From positions 434,001 to 498,000 of the forward strand of contig NZ_JAJQQS010000004.1 in the NCBI RefSeq assembly GCF_021228125.1: DNA of 64,000 nucleotides, written 5' to 3'. The notes under the pieces are model-generated. The model made no database searches, had not been told where the DNA came from, and worked only from the letters and a program-made list of their open reading frames with translations. Made by a program: the position numbers and the translations under genes. The stretch's first letter is position 1; the number at the start of each line of letters is the position of its first letter. Source of the stretch: Streptomyces albireticuli (GTDB taxonomy: Bacteria; Actinomycetota; Actinomycetes; Streptomycetales; Streptomycetaceae). Positions 9,048 through 17,714 of this stretch are shown one piece after another.

Positions 9048-9545
9048 TCAGCCGAGCAGCCCCTCCAGCCCGCCCGCGCGGGCGAGCGTCTCCAGCTCGT
9101 CCAGGGCCTCCCGGGCCTTGGCGGCCGCCGCCGGGTCGCGGGACTCCAGGCCGCTGTCCGCGAACTCGTCCTCGTCCAGGCGCAGCACGGACGTGCCGTC
9201 CGCGGAGACCCACAGGTCGAGGTCGAGGTCCTCGACGACGAGGCCGTTCGGGGCGATGCCGGCGGGGCGGGTCACGTCGCAGTACCAGCCCTTGAGGACG
9301 CCGTCGGCGGTGCGGACCTCCTTGACGGCGTACCAGCGGTCGCGCCAGTAGTGCTCGGTGAAGACGTCGCCGGTCTCGAAGCGGACGAAGCCGAAGTCAC
9401 GGGCCGCGTCACCCGCCCAGGGGGCGCGGACGACGGCGTGCGTGCCGTCGTCGGCCAGTACGAGCGCGGGGTAGGTCACCTTCGTGCGCCCGGCCTTCAC
9501 CAGCCTGACGGCCACCTCGCCGCCCGCTGTCAGCGTTCCGCTCAT
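9048..9545 (-). CDS. DUF402 (FomD/NtdP-fold) protein
   Basis: 165-aa protein of the DUF402 family, whose known members are nucleoside tri/diphosphate phosphatases or FomD-like hydrolases built on a six-stranded barrel. Typical features are WYAVKEVRTADGVLKGWYCDV, followed by NGLVVEDLDLDLWV with its acidic metal-binding residues, and LDEDEF. No signal peptide. The ATG start is well placed. It stands alone between the TnpB remnant and the lipase gene, with 135 nt to the latter, so it probably has its own promoter. Substrate unknown. Confidence 0.75.
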   Translation of the reverse strand: MSGTLTAGGEVAVRLVKAGRTKVTYPALVLADDGTHAVVRAPWAGDAARDFGFVRFETGDVFTEHYWRDRWYAVKEVRTADGVLKGWYCDVTRPAGIAPNGLVVEDLDLDLWVSADGTSVLRLDEDEFADSGLESRDPAAAAKAREALDELETLARAGGLEGLLG

Positions 9546-9680
9546 CCCCGTGCCTCGCTCTTCTCGTCCGTACCGGTCGGTTCCGGAGGCAGCCTCTCCC
9601 GGGGACGGGGGCCCTGGCCAGCGATTTACGCCGGTCGGCCCCGGCGCCGTGTGCGCCGGGCCCGCCGTGGGCGAGAGGGG

Positions 9681-10553
9681 TCAGCTGACCATCGAGGCGC
9701 AGGAGGACGGTGTGGCGTTGGCCGGGTCGAGGGCGTTGGCCGTCTCGTGGAAGGCGACGCGGTCGATGGTGCCGAGCGTCAGGTGCATGGAGATGTCGAC
9801 GGCGCAGCGGTCCTGGATGAGGATGTTCTTGACGTTCGGACCGGTGAGGAACTGCGAGGTGTGGGGTGTGACGACCTCGTCGTACCGGGTGGCGATCACG
9901 GTGTAGTTGACGCCGGGGACGGTGTCGCCGCCCTCGTTGAGCTTGCGCATGAAGGGCGAGTCGACGACCTGGTCGGTCAGGCCGGGGGCGACGCCGGTGA
10001 TCGCGTCACGCGCGCCGGGCACGATGTCGAGAAGCTTGGTCAGGCCGGACATGGTGGTGCCGTGATTGTTGGGCGCGAGGCCGACCAGGGTGCCGACCTT
10101 GGGGGCGCCGCCCAGGAACTTCAGGTAGTAGCGGGGCATCATGCCGCCCTGGGAGTGGCCGACGAGGTCGACCTTGGACGCGCCGGTGTCGGCGAGCACC
10201 TTGTCGACGAAGGTGGAGAGCTGCTCGGCGCCCTTGTCGACCGGGCCGAGTCCGTAGAAGACGGGGACGCCCGGCAGCTGACCGTAGTCGAAGGAGAAGA
10301 CGCAGTAGCCGCGGTCGACCAGGTAGGGCGCGAGCGACCACCAGTTGTTGGTCTTGTTCTCCATCGTGCCGTGCACGAGGACGACGGGGCGCGGGTGCGC
10401 GGCCGAGGGCTTGCAGGAGGTGTCGTTCCAGCCGCTGGTCACTCCGGCGGCGTGGGCCGGGGTGGCCGTCGCGACGGTGGGCGCCACGGCGGCCGCCACG
10501 GTCAGCGCCACGGCGGAAACAAGGGTGCGGAGGGATCTCCGGCGCAGGTGCAT
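9681..10553 (-). CDS. Secreted triacylglycerol lipase (alpha/beta hydrolase)
   Basis: 290-aa secreted lipase. A Tat/Sec-like signal peptide (RRRSLRT, then a hydrophobic core) ends near AHA at 33-35. The alpha/beta hydrolase core has PVVLVHGT (oxyanion region, about 57-63), the nucleophile elbow GHSQGG (Ser134) and a distal His (likely in HLTLGTIDR). Cysteines 47 and 84 and a C-terminal pair could form disulfides. It belongs to the class-2 lipases common in Streptomyces and hydrolyses acylglycerols outside the cell. The ATG was chosen because GAGGAG lies 6 nt upstream and a signal peptide follows; the frame is open 138 nt further but that part has no signal. Confidence 0.88.
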   Translation of the reverse strand: MHLRRRSLRTLVSAVALTVAAAVAPTVATATPAHAAGVTSGWNDTSCKPSAAHPRPVVLVHGTMENKTNNWWSLAPYLVDRGYCVFSFDYGQLPGVPVFYGLGPVDKGAEQLSTFVDKVLADTGASKVDLVGHSQGGMMPRYYLKFLGGAPKVGTLVGLAPNNHGTTMSGLTKLLDIVPGARDAITGVAPGLTDQVVDSPFMRKLNEGGDTVPGVNYTVIATRYDEVVTPHTSQFLTGPNVKNILIQDRCAVDISMHLTLGTIDRVAFHETANALDPANATPSSCASMVS

Positions 10554-10716
10554 CTGAACTCCTCGCGGGTGGGGGGTAGTCACGCCTGCGGGCAGGGCGA
10601 AGCGCACGGCGAGCCGTGTTTCGGGTGCGTTACGAGGGCGTGAACTTACTTGCGAGTAGACTGCGGGGAATTTCTTGCTTTCGTCAAGCAAATCCGCAGG
10701 AATCGCACCAAGTGAA

Positions 10717-11736
10717 TCAGGCCACTTCCAGACGGGCCGCGGGCCCCACCGCCGCCGCGCCGAAGCGCGCCCGCGCCTTGTCGACGGCGGCCTCGACGCG
10801 GCGCGCCTTGTCGTCGGCGGGGTCGAACGTCAGCTGGTGCGCGGCGAGTCGGGCGTCCTTGAGCCCCTCGGCGCGCAGTGCCACCGCGCGTACCCGTGCC
10901 CGTTGCAGTCCCAGCGCGCCGTGCAGGGCGTACGCGGCGGCCGTCAGCGCCGGTGTGTGCGCGGTCGGTTCGGCGAGGGTCCGGGTGCGGGTGGTCGAAG
11001 AGCCGTCCGCGTAGCGGACGGTGAGGGTCAGTCCGTGGGCGACCTGGCCGGTTCCCCGCAGCCGCGCGCCCAGCCCGTCGGCGAGCGTGAGCAGCGCGCG
11101 CCGCCGGTGGTCCGGGTCCAGCTCGTCCCCGGTGAAGCGGTGCTCCGCCCCCGTCGAGCGGGCCCGCGCGCCCGGGGTGACGGGTGTCGGGTCGATGCCG
11201 CGCGCCCGCTCGTGGACCCGGCGGCCCGCGGCCGCGCCGAGGATCCGCTGGAGCGCGGGGAGCGGTGCGGCGGCGATCCGGCCGGCGCTGTCGAGCCCGT
11301 ACGCGCACAGGGTGCGGGCGGTGGCGGGGCCGACGCCGTCCAGCGCGGCGGCCGGCCTGCGGGCGAGGAAGGCGGTCACCGCGTCCGGGTCCGCGGGGAG
11401 CGTGCGGACCGAGCCGGGCGCCCCGTCCCGCGCGGCCATCCGCGCGAGCATCGGGTTGCCCGCGATGCCGACCGCGCAGTCGGCCCCGTAGCGGAACAGC
11501 GACCGCAGCCGTACGAGGCGGGCGAGCCCCTCCGGGTCGTGACCGAAGTACCGCACGGCGCCCCGTACGTCCATGAGCGCGGCGTCGGGCGGCAGCGCCT
11601 GCACCACGGGGGTCACCTCGGCGAGCAGTCCGAGCAGCCCGTCGTAGGCGTCCTCGCCGAGGGCCGGCCGGCCGACGGGGTGGAAGCGCACGTACAGGAC
11701 GGCTCCGGGCGCGAGGGGGGTGGCGAGGCCGGTCAT
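10717..11736 (-). CDS. Y-family DNA polymerase-like protein (ImuB-like, catalytic acids missing)
   Basis: 339-aa protein with a Y-family (DinB/UmuC) architecture: palm and fingers in the first half, helix-hairpin-helix (LDGVGPATARTL, about 143-154), then a little-finger-like domain. The usual N-terminal VDMDAFF is replaced by LYVRFHPVG, and the SIDE catalytic pair is replaced by ALMDVRGA, so the metal-binding carboxylates are not recognisable. This is how ImuB proteins look: non-catalytic hubs for DnaE2. The ATG overlaps the dnaE2 stop (ATGA), placing it second in a LexA-box operon. It may recruit DnaE2 to the sliding clamp; I see no obvious clamp motif at the C-terminus. Confidence 0.8.
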   Translation of the reverse strand: MTGLATPLAPGAVLYVRFHPVGRPALGEDAYDGLLGLLAEVTPVVQALPPDAALMDVRGAVRYFGHDPEGLARLVRLRSLFRYGADCAVGIAGNPMLARMAARDGAPGSVRTLPADPDAVTAFLARRPAAALDGVGPATARTLCAYGLDSAGRIAAAPLPALQRILGAAAGRRVHERARGIDPTPVTPGARARSTGAEHRFTGDELDPDHRRRALLTLADGLGARLRGTGQVAHGLTLTVRYADGSSTTRTRTLAEPTAHTPALTAAAYALHGALGLQRARVRAVALRAEGLKDARLAAHQLTFDPADDKARRVEAAVDKARARFGAAAVGPAARLEVA

Positions 11737-14700
11737 CCCGCGCTCCCGGGGCTCGCGTGCCACAACTTGCGCCCGGTCGGCGCGCCTTCGCCCGCGGGCC
11801 GGAGGTCGGACCAGGGGTGCATGGTGTAGCCGGTGGACAGCCGGATGCGGCGGTCCGCACCTCCCGGAACCGGTTCTTCCGCAGGGGCCGCCAGCAGCTC
11901 CGCCACCGCGTCCAGGCCGCCTTCGGCACGCAGCGCGGTGAGTTCCGCGAGGTCCCAGGCCGCCGCGCCGACGACGCTGAGGCTGCGCGGGCCGCGGCGC
12001 TGGACGACACCGCGGACGAGCAGCAGCCAGGAGTGGAAGACGGTGTGCGCGCACACGGCGTGGCCGGGGGGAGCATCGAAGAAGGCGCAGTCGACCAGGC
12101 CGGTGCCGTCGTCGAGGGTCGTGAAGATGACCCGCCTGCCGGAGCGGACCGGCGGGGTCTGGATGGCGGCCTTGGCGCCCGCGACCAGGACGGTCTCGCC
12201 GTGCCGGGCGTCGCGCAGCCGCCGGGCGGGGAGCGCGCCCAGCTCCGTCAGGAAAGCCCGGTGGTCGGACATCAGGTGGCGGGAGACGTCCATGCCGAGG
12301 ACGCCGAGCTCCGCGTCGAGGCGCTCGCGCGCGTCGAGGTCGGGGAGACCGGCCGGCTCGGGGCGGGCGCTGTCGATCAGGGGCAGCTGGGCGGCGGATC
12401 CGGTGGACTCCCGGCGCCGCCGGTGGAGTTCGGCGATGTGCAGCAGCAGGTCTCGGCGGTTGGCGCCGAAGGCGTCCAGCGCGCCGACCCGCGCGAGCCG
12501 CTCGGCGACGGCCCGGCCGGGGCGGGCGCGCAGCCACAGGTCCTGGAGCGAGGTGTACGGGCGGCCGGCCGCGATGCGGTCCGTCTCCGCCTCGGTGATG
12601 CCGTGCACCTCGGAGAGGGCGAGCCGGACGCCGTAGGTCCGCGCGCCGGGGGTGCGGGAGGGCCGGGAGACCCCGGAGGTACCGGAAACACCGGCGGTCC
12701 CGGGAGCCCGGGCGGTCCGGAAGGTCTCAGCAGCCCCGGGAGCCTCTTCCCCGACGCCACCATCGGACACCAGTTCGATCCGATAGGCCGCCGCCGACCG
12801 GTTCACGTCCAGCGGCAGGATCGGCACCCCGCGCCGCCGCGCGTCCGCGAGCAGCAGCCGCTTCGGGTACATCCCCGGGTCGTGGGTGAGCAGCCCGGCG
12901 TAGAAGGCCGCCGGGTGATGGGCCTTCAGCCAGGCGGACTGGTAGGTCGGCACGGCGAACGCGACGGCGTGCGCCTTGCAGAAGCCGTAGCTGCCGAACG
13001 CCTCGACGATCTCCCAGGTGCGGCGGACGACCTCGGCGGAGTAGCCGCGCCCGCGTGCCCGCTCCGCGAACCAGGCGCGCACCCGGCCCAGCAGCGACGG
13101 GTCGGACAGCGCGCGGCGCGTCTCGTCCGCGAAGTGCCGGTCGCAGCCGGTCATGACGTGCAGGATCTCGATGATCTGCTCGTGGAAGACGACCACCCCG
13201 CAGGTCTCCCGCAGCGCGTCCGCCAGGTCCTCGTGCGGGTAGCGGACGGGCACCCGGCCGTGCCGGGCCTCGACGAAGGGCCGGACCATGTCGGCGGCGA
13301 CCGGGCCGGGCCGGAAGAGCGAGATGTCGACCACGAGGTCGTGGAAGGTCGAGGGCTGGAGCCGGCCGATCAGGTCGCGCTGGCCGGGCGACTCGATCTG
13401 GAAGCAGCCGAGCGTCTCGGTGGAGCGGATCAGCTCGTACGTCCGCCGGTCGCCGGGCGGCACCTGGGCGGGGTCGTCGAGGTCCGGGCGGTGTCCGGTG
13501 GCCCGTTCGATCTCCCCCACCGCGTACGCCATCGCGGACTGCATCCGCACGCCCAGCACGTCGAGTTTGAGCAGCCCGAGGTCCTCGACGTCGTCCTTGT
13601 CGAACTGCGCCATCGGGAAGCCCTCGCCGCTGGTGGGCACGACGGGGGTACGGGCGCGCAGCGTCGCGTCCGACAGCAGCACCCCGCACGGGTGCATGGC
13701 CGTGCCGCGCGGCAGCCCGTCCAGCGCCTCGGTCAGCTCCCACAGCCGGCCGTGCTCCTCCTGGGCCACCCCGCGCAGTTCGGGCAGTTCCCGCAGCGCG
13801 GCGCGGGCGTCGCGGGCCCGGATGTGCGGGAACGCCTTGGCGAGCCGGTCCACCTCGGCGGGGTCCATGCCGAGGGCGGTGCCCACGTCCCGGACGGCGT
13901 GCCGCACCCGGTAGGTCTCGGGCATGGCGACGGTCGCGACCCGGTCCGCGCCGAAGCGGTCGAAGATCGCGCGGTAGACCTCGAGGCGGCGCGCGGACTC
14001 CACGTCGATGTCGATGTCGGGCAGCGCGGTCCGGCGCGCCGACAGGAAGCGCTCCATCAGCAGGCCGTGCTCGACGGGGTCGGCGTGGGCGATGCCGAGC
14101 AGGTGGTTGACGAGGGAGCCGGCGCCGGAGCCGCGGGCGGTGACGCGGATGCCGAGCGCGCGGGTGTCGTCGACGACGCGGGCGACGGTGAGGAAGTACG
14201 AGGCGAGGCCGCGCCCGGCGATGACGTCCAGCTCGTCCTCCAGCCGGTTCCAGTAGCGGCGGTCGCGGTCGTGGCGGCGCAGCACCATGCCCGCCGCGCA
14301 GCGGGAGGCGAGGACGCGGTCGGCGGTGCGGCGCCCGGCGCCGACCAGGTGCGGTTCGGGGAAGTGGACGGTGCCCAGGCCCAGGTGGTCCTCGGGGTCG
14401 ACGCGGCAGGCGGCGGTCTCCTCGGTCGTGGCGAGCAGCCGGTGCGCGGTGTCGCGGCGGAAGCCGGCGGCTTCCACGATCCGCGCGGCGAGCGCGGCCA
14501 TGTCGCGGGGGCCCTTGAGCCAGCGCTCCCCGCCGTCGAGGGCGTCCGGCCTGCGGGGGTCGAGGGGGACGAGCCTGCGGGCGGAGTCGAGCACGTCGGC
14601 GACGGGCCCCTGGCCGGGGTCGGCGTAGCGCACGGCGTTGCTCAGGACGGCCCGTACGCCCAGGTCGGCGGCGAGGCCGACGGTGCGGGCGGCGAGCCGC

Positions 14701-15326
14701 AGCGAGCCGGGGCCGGTGCCGGCGCGGCCGTGGCAGACGGCCTCCAGACGCAGCTCGTCACCGAACATTTCGCGCCATGGCACGAGCAGTCGCGCGGCCC
14801 GGTCGGGGCGCCCGGCGGCGAGCGCGCGGCCGACGTCGGAGTCCGGGCCCAGGAGGGCGGTCAGCGGGGCCCGGATGCCGGGCGCGGCCGCCGCGAGGTC
14901 CTCCCGCGTCAGCCCGGGCCGGGCGGCGGGGGCGCCGGGCACGGGGTCGGCGGGGAGCGCGTGGGCGGCGGAGACCAGGCCGCACAGGGCGGCCCAGCCG
15001 GCCGCGCCGTCGCGGGCGAGGAAGGTCACCCGGGGCGCGGACTCGTCGAGGAAGGCGCCGCCGCGCACGGGGGTGCGGCGGCGTACGGCCCGGTCGGCGC
15101 CGGGGGCGGGCTCCCGTACGGCCAGGTCGGCGCCGAACAGCGGACGCACCCCGGCCCGGGCGCTCGCCTTGGCGAACCGGACGGCTCCGGCGAGGCTGTC
15201 GCGGTCGGTGAGGGCGAGGGCGTCCATGCCGCGCTCGGCGGCGCGCTCGGCGAGCCGCTCCGGGTGGCTGGCCCCGTAACGGGCCGAGAACCCCGAGACG
15301 GTGCGCAGATGCGTGAATGCCGTCAT
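11733..15326 (-). CDS. dnaE2: Error-prone DNA polymerase III alpha subunit DnaE2
   Basis: 1197-aa C-family polymerase of the DnaE2 (translesion) class. Order: degenerate PHP domain (about 1-200), palm and fingers with GSGAGSLVNHLLGI (about 405) and the catalytic PDIDIDVE (about 437), then AQFDKDD, helix-hairpin-helix region, and an OB fold near the C-terminus. The PHP start reads HLRTVSG rather than HxH, so proofreading-type metal binding looks lost. A proline/glycine/alanine-rich insert lies at about residues 865-895. The start ATG has GGAGG 7 nt upstream; the open frame reaches 60 codons further, across the promoter, and is discounted. It is first in a two-gene damage operon with the ImuB-like gene. 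Confidence 0.92.
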   Translation of the reverse strand: MTAFTHLRTVSGFSARYGASHPERLAERAAERGMDALALTDRDSLAGAVRFAKASARAGVRPLFGADLAVREPAPGADRAVRRRTPVRGGAFLDESAPRVTFLARDGAAGWAALCGLVSAAHALPADPVPGAPAARPGLTREDLAAAAPGIRAPLTALLGPDSDVGRALAAGRPDRAARLLVPWREMFGDELRLEAVCHGRAGTGPGSLRLAARTVGLAADLGVRAVLSNAVRYADPGQGPVADVLDSARRLVPLDPRRPDALDGGERWLKGPRDMAALAARIVEAAGFRRDTAHRLLATTEETAACRVDPEDHLGLGTVHFPEPHLVGAGRRTADRVLASRCAAGMVLRRHDRDRRYWNRLEDELDVIAGRGLASYFLTVARVVDDTRALGIRVTARGSGAGSLVNHLLGIAHADPVEHGLLMERFLSARRTALPDIDIDVESARRLEVYRAIFDRFGADRVATVAMPETYRVRHAVRDVGTALGMDPAEVDRLAKAFPHIRARDARAALRELPELRGVAQEEHGRLWELTEALDGLPRGTAMHPCGVLLSDATLRARTPVVPTSGEGFPMAQFDKDDVEDLGLLKLDVLGVRMQSAMAYAVGEIERATGHRPDLDDPAQVPPGDRRTYELIRSTETLGCFQIESPGQRDLIGRLQPSTFHDLVVDISLFRPGPVAADMVRPFVEARHGRVPVRYPHEDLADALRETCGVVVFHEQIIEILHVMTGCDRHFADETRRALSDPSLLGRVRAWFAERARGRGYSAEVVRRTWEIVEAFGSYGFCKAHAVAFAVPTYQSAWLKAHHPAAFYAGLLTHDPGMYPKRLLLADARRRGVPILPLDVNRSAAAYRIELVSDGGVGEEAPGAAETFRTARAPGTAGVSGTSGVSRPSRTPGARTYGVRLALSEVHGITEAETDRIAAGRPYTSLQDLWLRARPGRAVAERLARVGALDAFGANRRDLLLHIAELHRRRRESTGSAAQLPLIDSARPEPAGLPDLDARERLDAELGVLGMDVSRHLMSDHRAFLTELGALPARRLRDARHGETVLVAGAKAAIQTPPVRSGRRVIFTTLDDGTGLVDCAFFDAPPGHAVCAHTVFHSWLLLVRGVVQRRGPRSLSVVGAAAWDLAELTALRAEGGLDAVAELLAAPAEEPVPGGADRRIRLSTGYTMHPWSDLRPAGEGAPTGRKLWHASPGSAG

Positions 15327-15436
15327 CGCGCGCCTCCTGCCGTTCCCACGTGGTCCTCGCTGTTCCCTCACCCCCCTGGCACCCTCCGGGCGCCCTGGCT
15401 GATTTCCGCCCTTCCTTCTCCACCATAGACCACGAC

Positions 15437-15452
15437 TCGAACATTCGTACGA
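15437..15452. promoter_or_regulatory. LexA (SOS) box upstream of dnaE2
   Basis: TCGAACATTCGTACGA matches the actinobacterial LexA operator TCGAAC-N4-GTTCGA at all positions but one (A for T in the right half). It sits 111 nt upstream of the dnaE2 start, in the 218-nt divergent gap shared with the membrane-protein gene. This is where an SOS operator of the mutagenesis cassette would be expected, so DNA-damage induction is inferred. Confidence 0.75.
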
Positions 15453-15544
15453 ACGCCGAGGTGGGGGCGTCCCTTGCCGGTCCGCGGTCGCCCGAACGGC
15501 CCGCACCGCCTGCGGCGGCCCGGCGGACCCCGCAGGCTCGGGAC

Positions 15545-16588
15545 ATGGACCGCACCCCCGGCGACACCGCCCGCCCCACCTTCGCCGAGGAAGCGCGGGA
15601 GGCGGTGACCGGCCGTGCCGCGCTGCTGGTGATCGGCGCGCTGGTGCTCCAGCTGGCGTTCATCACCTCCTATGTGGGCGCCTTCCACGCCCCGAAGCCG
15701 AAGGACGTCGCGGTCGGCGTGGTCGCGCCTCAGGCGCTCAGCGGGCAGCTGGTCGAGCGGCTGGGCAGGCTGCCGGGCCGCGCCCTGGAGGTCCGCGCGG
15801 TGCCCGACCGGGCGGCGGCCGTCCGGCAGATCCGGGAGCGCGACCTGGACGCCGCGCTGGTCGTCGACCCGCGCGGCGCCACCGACACCCTGCTCGTCGC
15901 CGGTGGCGCGGGTTCCTCGCTCGCCCAGGCCACCGAGGCGGTCGTCACCCGGGCCGAGGCCGCCGAACAGCGCTCCCTCAAGGTCACCGACGTCGCCCCC
16001 GTCGCGGCCGGCGACTCCCGCGGCCTGAGCTCCTTCTACCTGGTGGTGGGCTGGTGCGTGGGCGGCTACCTGTGCGCGGCGATCCTCGCGATCAGCGCGG
16101 GAGCCCGGCCCGCCAACGCCCGCCGGGCGGGCTTCCGGCTCGCCGCGCTCGCGCTCTACGCGGCGGTCGCGGGGCTGCTCGGCGCCGTCATCACCGGACC
16201 GGTCCTGGGAGCGCTGCCCGGCAGCGTCCTCGGCCTGTGGGGGCTGGGCACACTGGTGGTCTTCGCCGTCGGGGCCACCACGCTGGCCCTCCAGGGACTG
16301 GCCGGGATCGTCGGCATCGGTCTGGCGATCGCGCTCGTCGTGGTGCTGGGCAACCCGAGCGCGGGCGGCGCCTACCCCTACCCGCTGCTGCCCCCCTTCT
16401 GGCGCGCCATCGGCCCGGCGCTGCCACCGGGCGCGGGCACCTGGTCCGCCCGTTCGATCGCCTATTTCCAGGGCAACGCGCTGACCTGCCCGCTGCTGGT
16501 GCTCTCCGCCTGGGCGGTGGCCGGCACGGCGGTGACGATGGCGTGCGCGGTGTTCCGGCGGAGGGAGGAGGAGCCGGCGGCCCCGTGA
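15545..16588 (+). CDS. Multi-pass membrane protein (ABC-2/YhgE-like topology)
   Basis: 347 aa. One N-terminal transmembrane helix (about 26-46) is followed by an extracellular domain of about 130 residues. Five or so further helices fill residues 165-345, and the tail is basic and charged (RRREEEP). The extracellular part contains DVAVGVVAPQ and an alternating DLDAALVVDP segment, reminiscent of the YhgE/Pip and ABC-2 permease group. The ATG at MDRTPGD begins homology-like sequence; the frame is open upstream through the divergent promoter. It is transcribed away from dnaE2. Substrate and partner unknown. Confidence 0.75.
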   Translation: MDRTPGDTARPTFAEEAREAVTGRAALLVIGALVLQLAFITSYVGAFHAPKPKDVAVGVVAPQALSGQLVERLGRLPGRALEVRAVPDRAAAVRQIRERDLDAALVVDPRGATDTLLVAGGAGSSLAQATEAVVTRAEAAEQRSLKVTDVAPVAAGDSRGLSSFYLVVGWCVGGYLCAAILAISAGARPANARRAGFRLAALALYAAVAGLLGAVITGPVLGALPGSVLGLWGLGTLVVFAVGATTLALQGLAGIVGIGLAIALVVVLGNPSAGGAYPYPLLPPFWRAIGPALPPGAGTWSARSIAYFQGNALTCPLLVLSAWAVAGTAVTMACAVFRRREEEPAAP

Positions 16589-16775
16589 CGCGGCCGTGCG
16601 CCCCCGCGTCGTACACCCATGCCGCACGCCTCCGTACGCCCCCTCCGCGCCCCCGCGCGCACGCCCCCCACGCACGCCCCTCGATGCGCTGATGAGCCGT
16701 GGCCCCGGCCCCGCACCGGGTAGAACTTGAGGACCCCCCAGGTCCCCGAGAGCGCACTCCCCGGTGAGGAACCCC

Positions 16776-17714
16776 ATGCCCAGTGAGCGGCCGCCGAGCA
16801 CCGATCTCCGGGTGAACCGCCATGCCGCGGAGGCCGCCGAGTTCATCGAACGGTGGGTGCGGCGGACCGGGCTCATCCAGTCCTTCACCGCTCAGCGGCG
16901 CTTCCGCAGGGCGGACTGCGCCGCGTTCGCGGCACGGGTGATGCCCGACGCGGAGTGCGAGCGATTAAAGCGCGGCACGGCCTGGCTCGTCTGGTTCTTC
17001 ATCTTCCTGGACCAGTCCGAGGAGCGGGAGCGGGCGCTGCCGTCCGCCGAGGCACCGCCCGAGTTCCTGCCGTTCCTCCCCCCTGACGCGGGCCTCGCTC
17101 CCCCGCCGCGCACCGCGCTCCAGCGCGGCCTGGCCGACGCCTGGCGGATGGTGGCCCCGGCGATGTCGCCGGAGTGGCGCCTGCGGTTCCTGGCCCGCTT
17201 CCGCGAGTTCCTCGGGTCCGGGGCGGCGGCGAAGCCGGCCCGGCCGCTGTTCGCCCTCGTCGAGTACACCAGCGGGTACGAGGTCCCGGCCGGGGTCCGG
17301 GCGCTGCCGGCCTTCCGGGCGATGGACGACGCGGCGGCCCTCTTCTGCCCCGGGCCCCCTTCCGCCGTCTCCCCGGCCCGGCAGCGGTCCGGGCAGCGGG
17401 AGTCCGAGCTCCTCACCGCCCGGCGGGAGACGTTCCGGCTCGCGCTCGCGGCCCTGCACCGGGACATGGCGCGGCGCCGGCTGCCCGCGGCGGCGGTGTC
17501 GGCCGCCTCCGCCTACACCGAGGCGCTCACCCTCTGGATCGGCGGGCCCGCCCCGCCCGGTGACCGGGTCCGCCCCCTGGAGGGCGGCCGGCTCAGCCTC
17601 ACCGACGACATCACCGGGGCCCCGGTCGACCTGCTGCGCGCCCGGCGCCCCGCGCCACCGCCCGTCCCCTCCACGGGCGGCGGCGCGGGGACGTCACATG
17701 CCGGCCGCGAGTAG
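16776..17714 (+). CDS. Terpene-synthase-like protein with degenerate active-site motifs
   Basis: 312-aa mostly helical soluble protein resembling bacterial class I terpene synthases in layout. It has [14 protein letters not shown] where DDxxD lies, then [17 protein letters not shown], then [16 protein letters not shown]. The first motif is only D-Q-x-x-E and no NSE/DTE triad (NDxxSxxxE) is visible; that place holds a proline/serine/arginine segment. No RY pair at the end. It could be an inactive relative, or an enzyme with altered metal binding. ATG chosen over an in-frame GTG 12 nt earlier because a GTGAGGA ribosome site lies just upstream. Its 3' end overlaps the convergent ATPase gene by 21 nt. 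Confidence 0.55.
   Translation: MPSERPPSTDLRVNRHAAEAAEFIERWVRRTGLIQSFTAQRRFRRADCAAFAARVMPDAECERLKRGTAWLVWFFIFLDQSEERERALPSAEAPPEFLPFLPPDAGLAPPPRTALQRGLADAWRMVAPAMSPEWRLRFLARFREFLGSGAAAKPARPLFALVEYTSGYEVPAGVRALPAFRAMDDAAALFCPGPPSAVSPARQRSGQRESELLTARRETFRLALAALHRDMARRRLPAAAVSAASAYTEALTLWIGGPAPPGDRVRPLEGGRLSLTDDITGAPVDLLRARRPAPPPVPSTGGGAGTSHAGRE

Noticed and set aside
8761..9213. TnpB extending to a start at 9213
   Set aside because: Homology stops near 8760; upstream codons overlap the DUF402 gene and a hydrophobic plus-strand frame, and read as Arg/Gly/Pro shadow.
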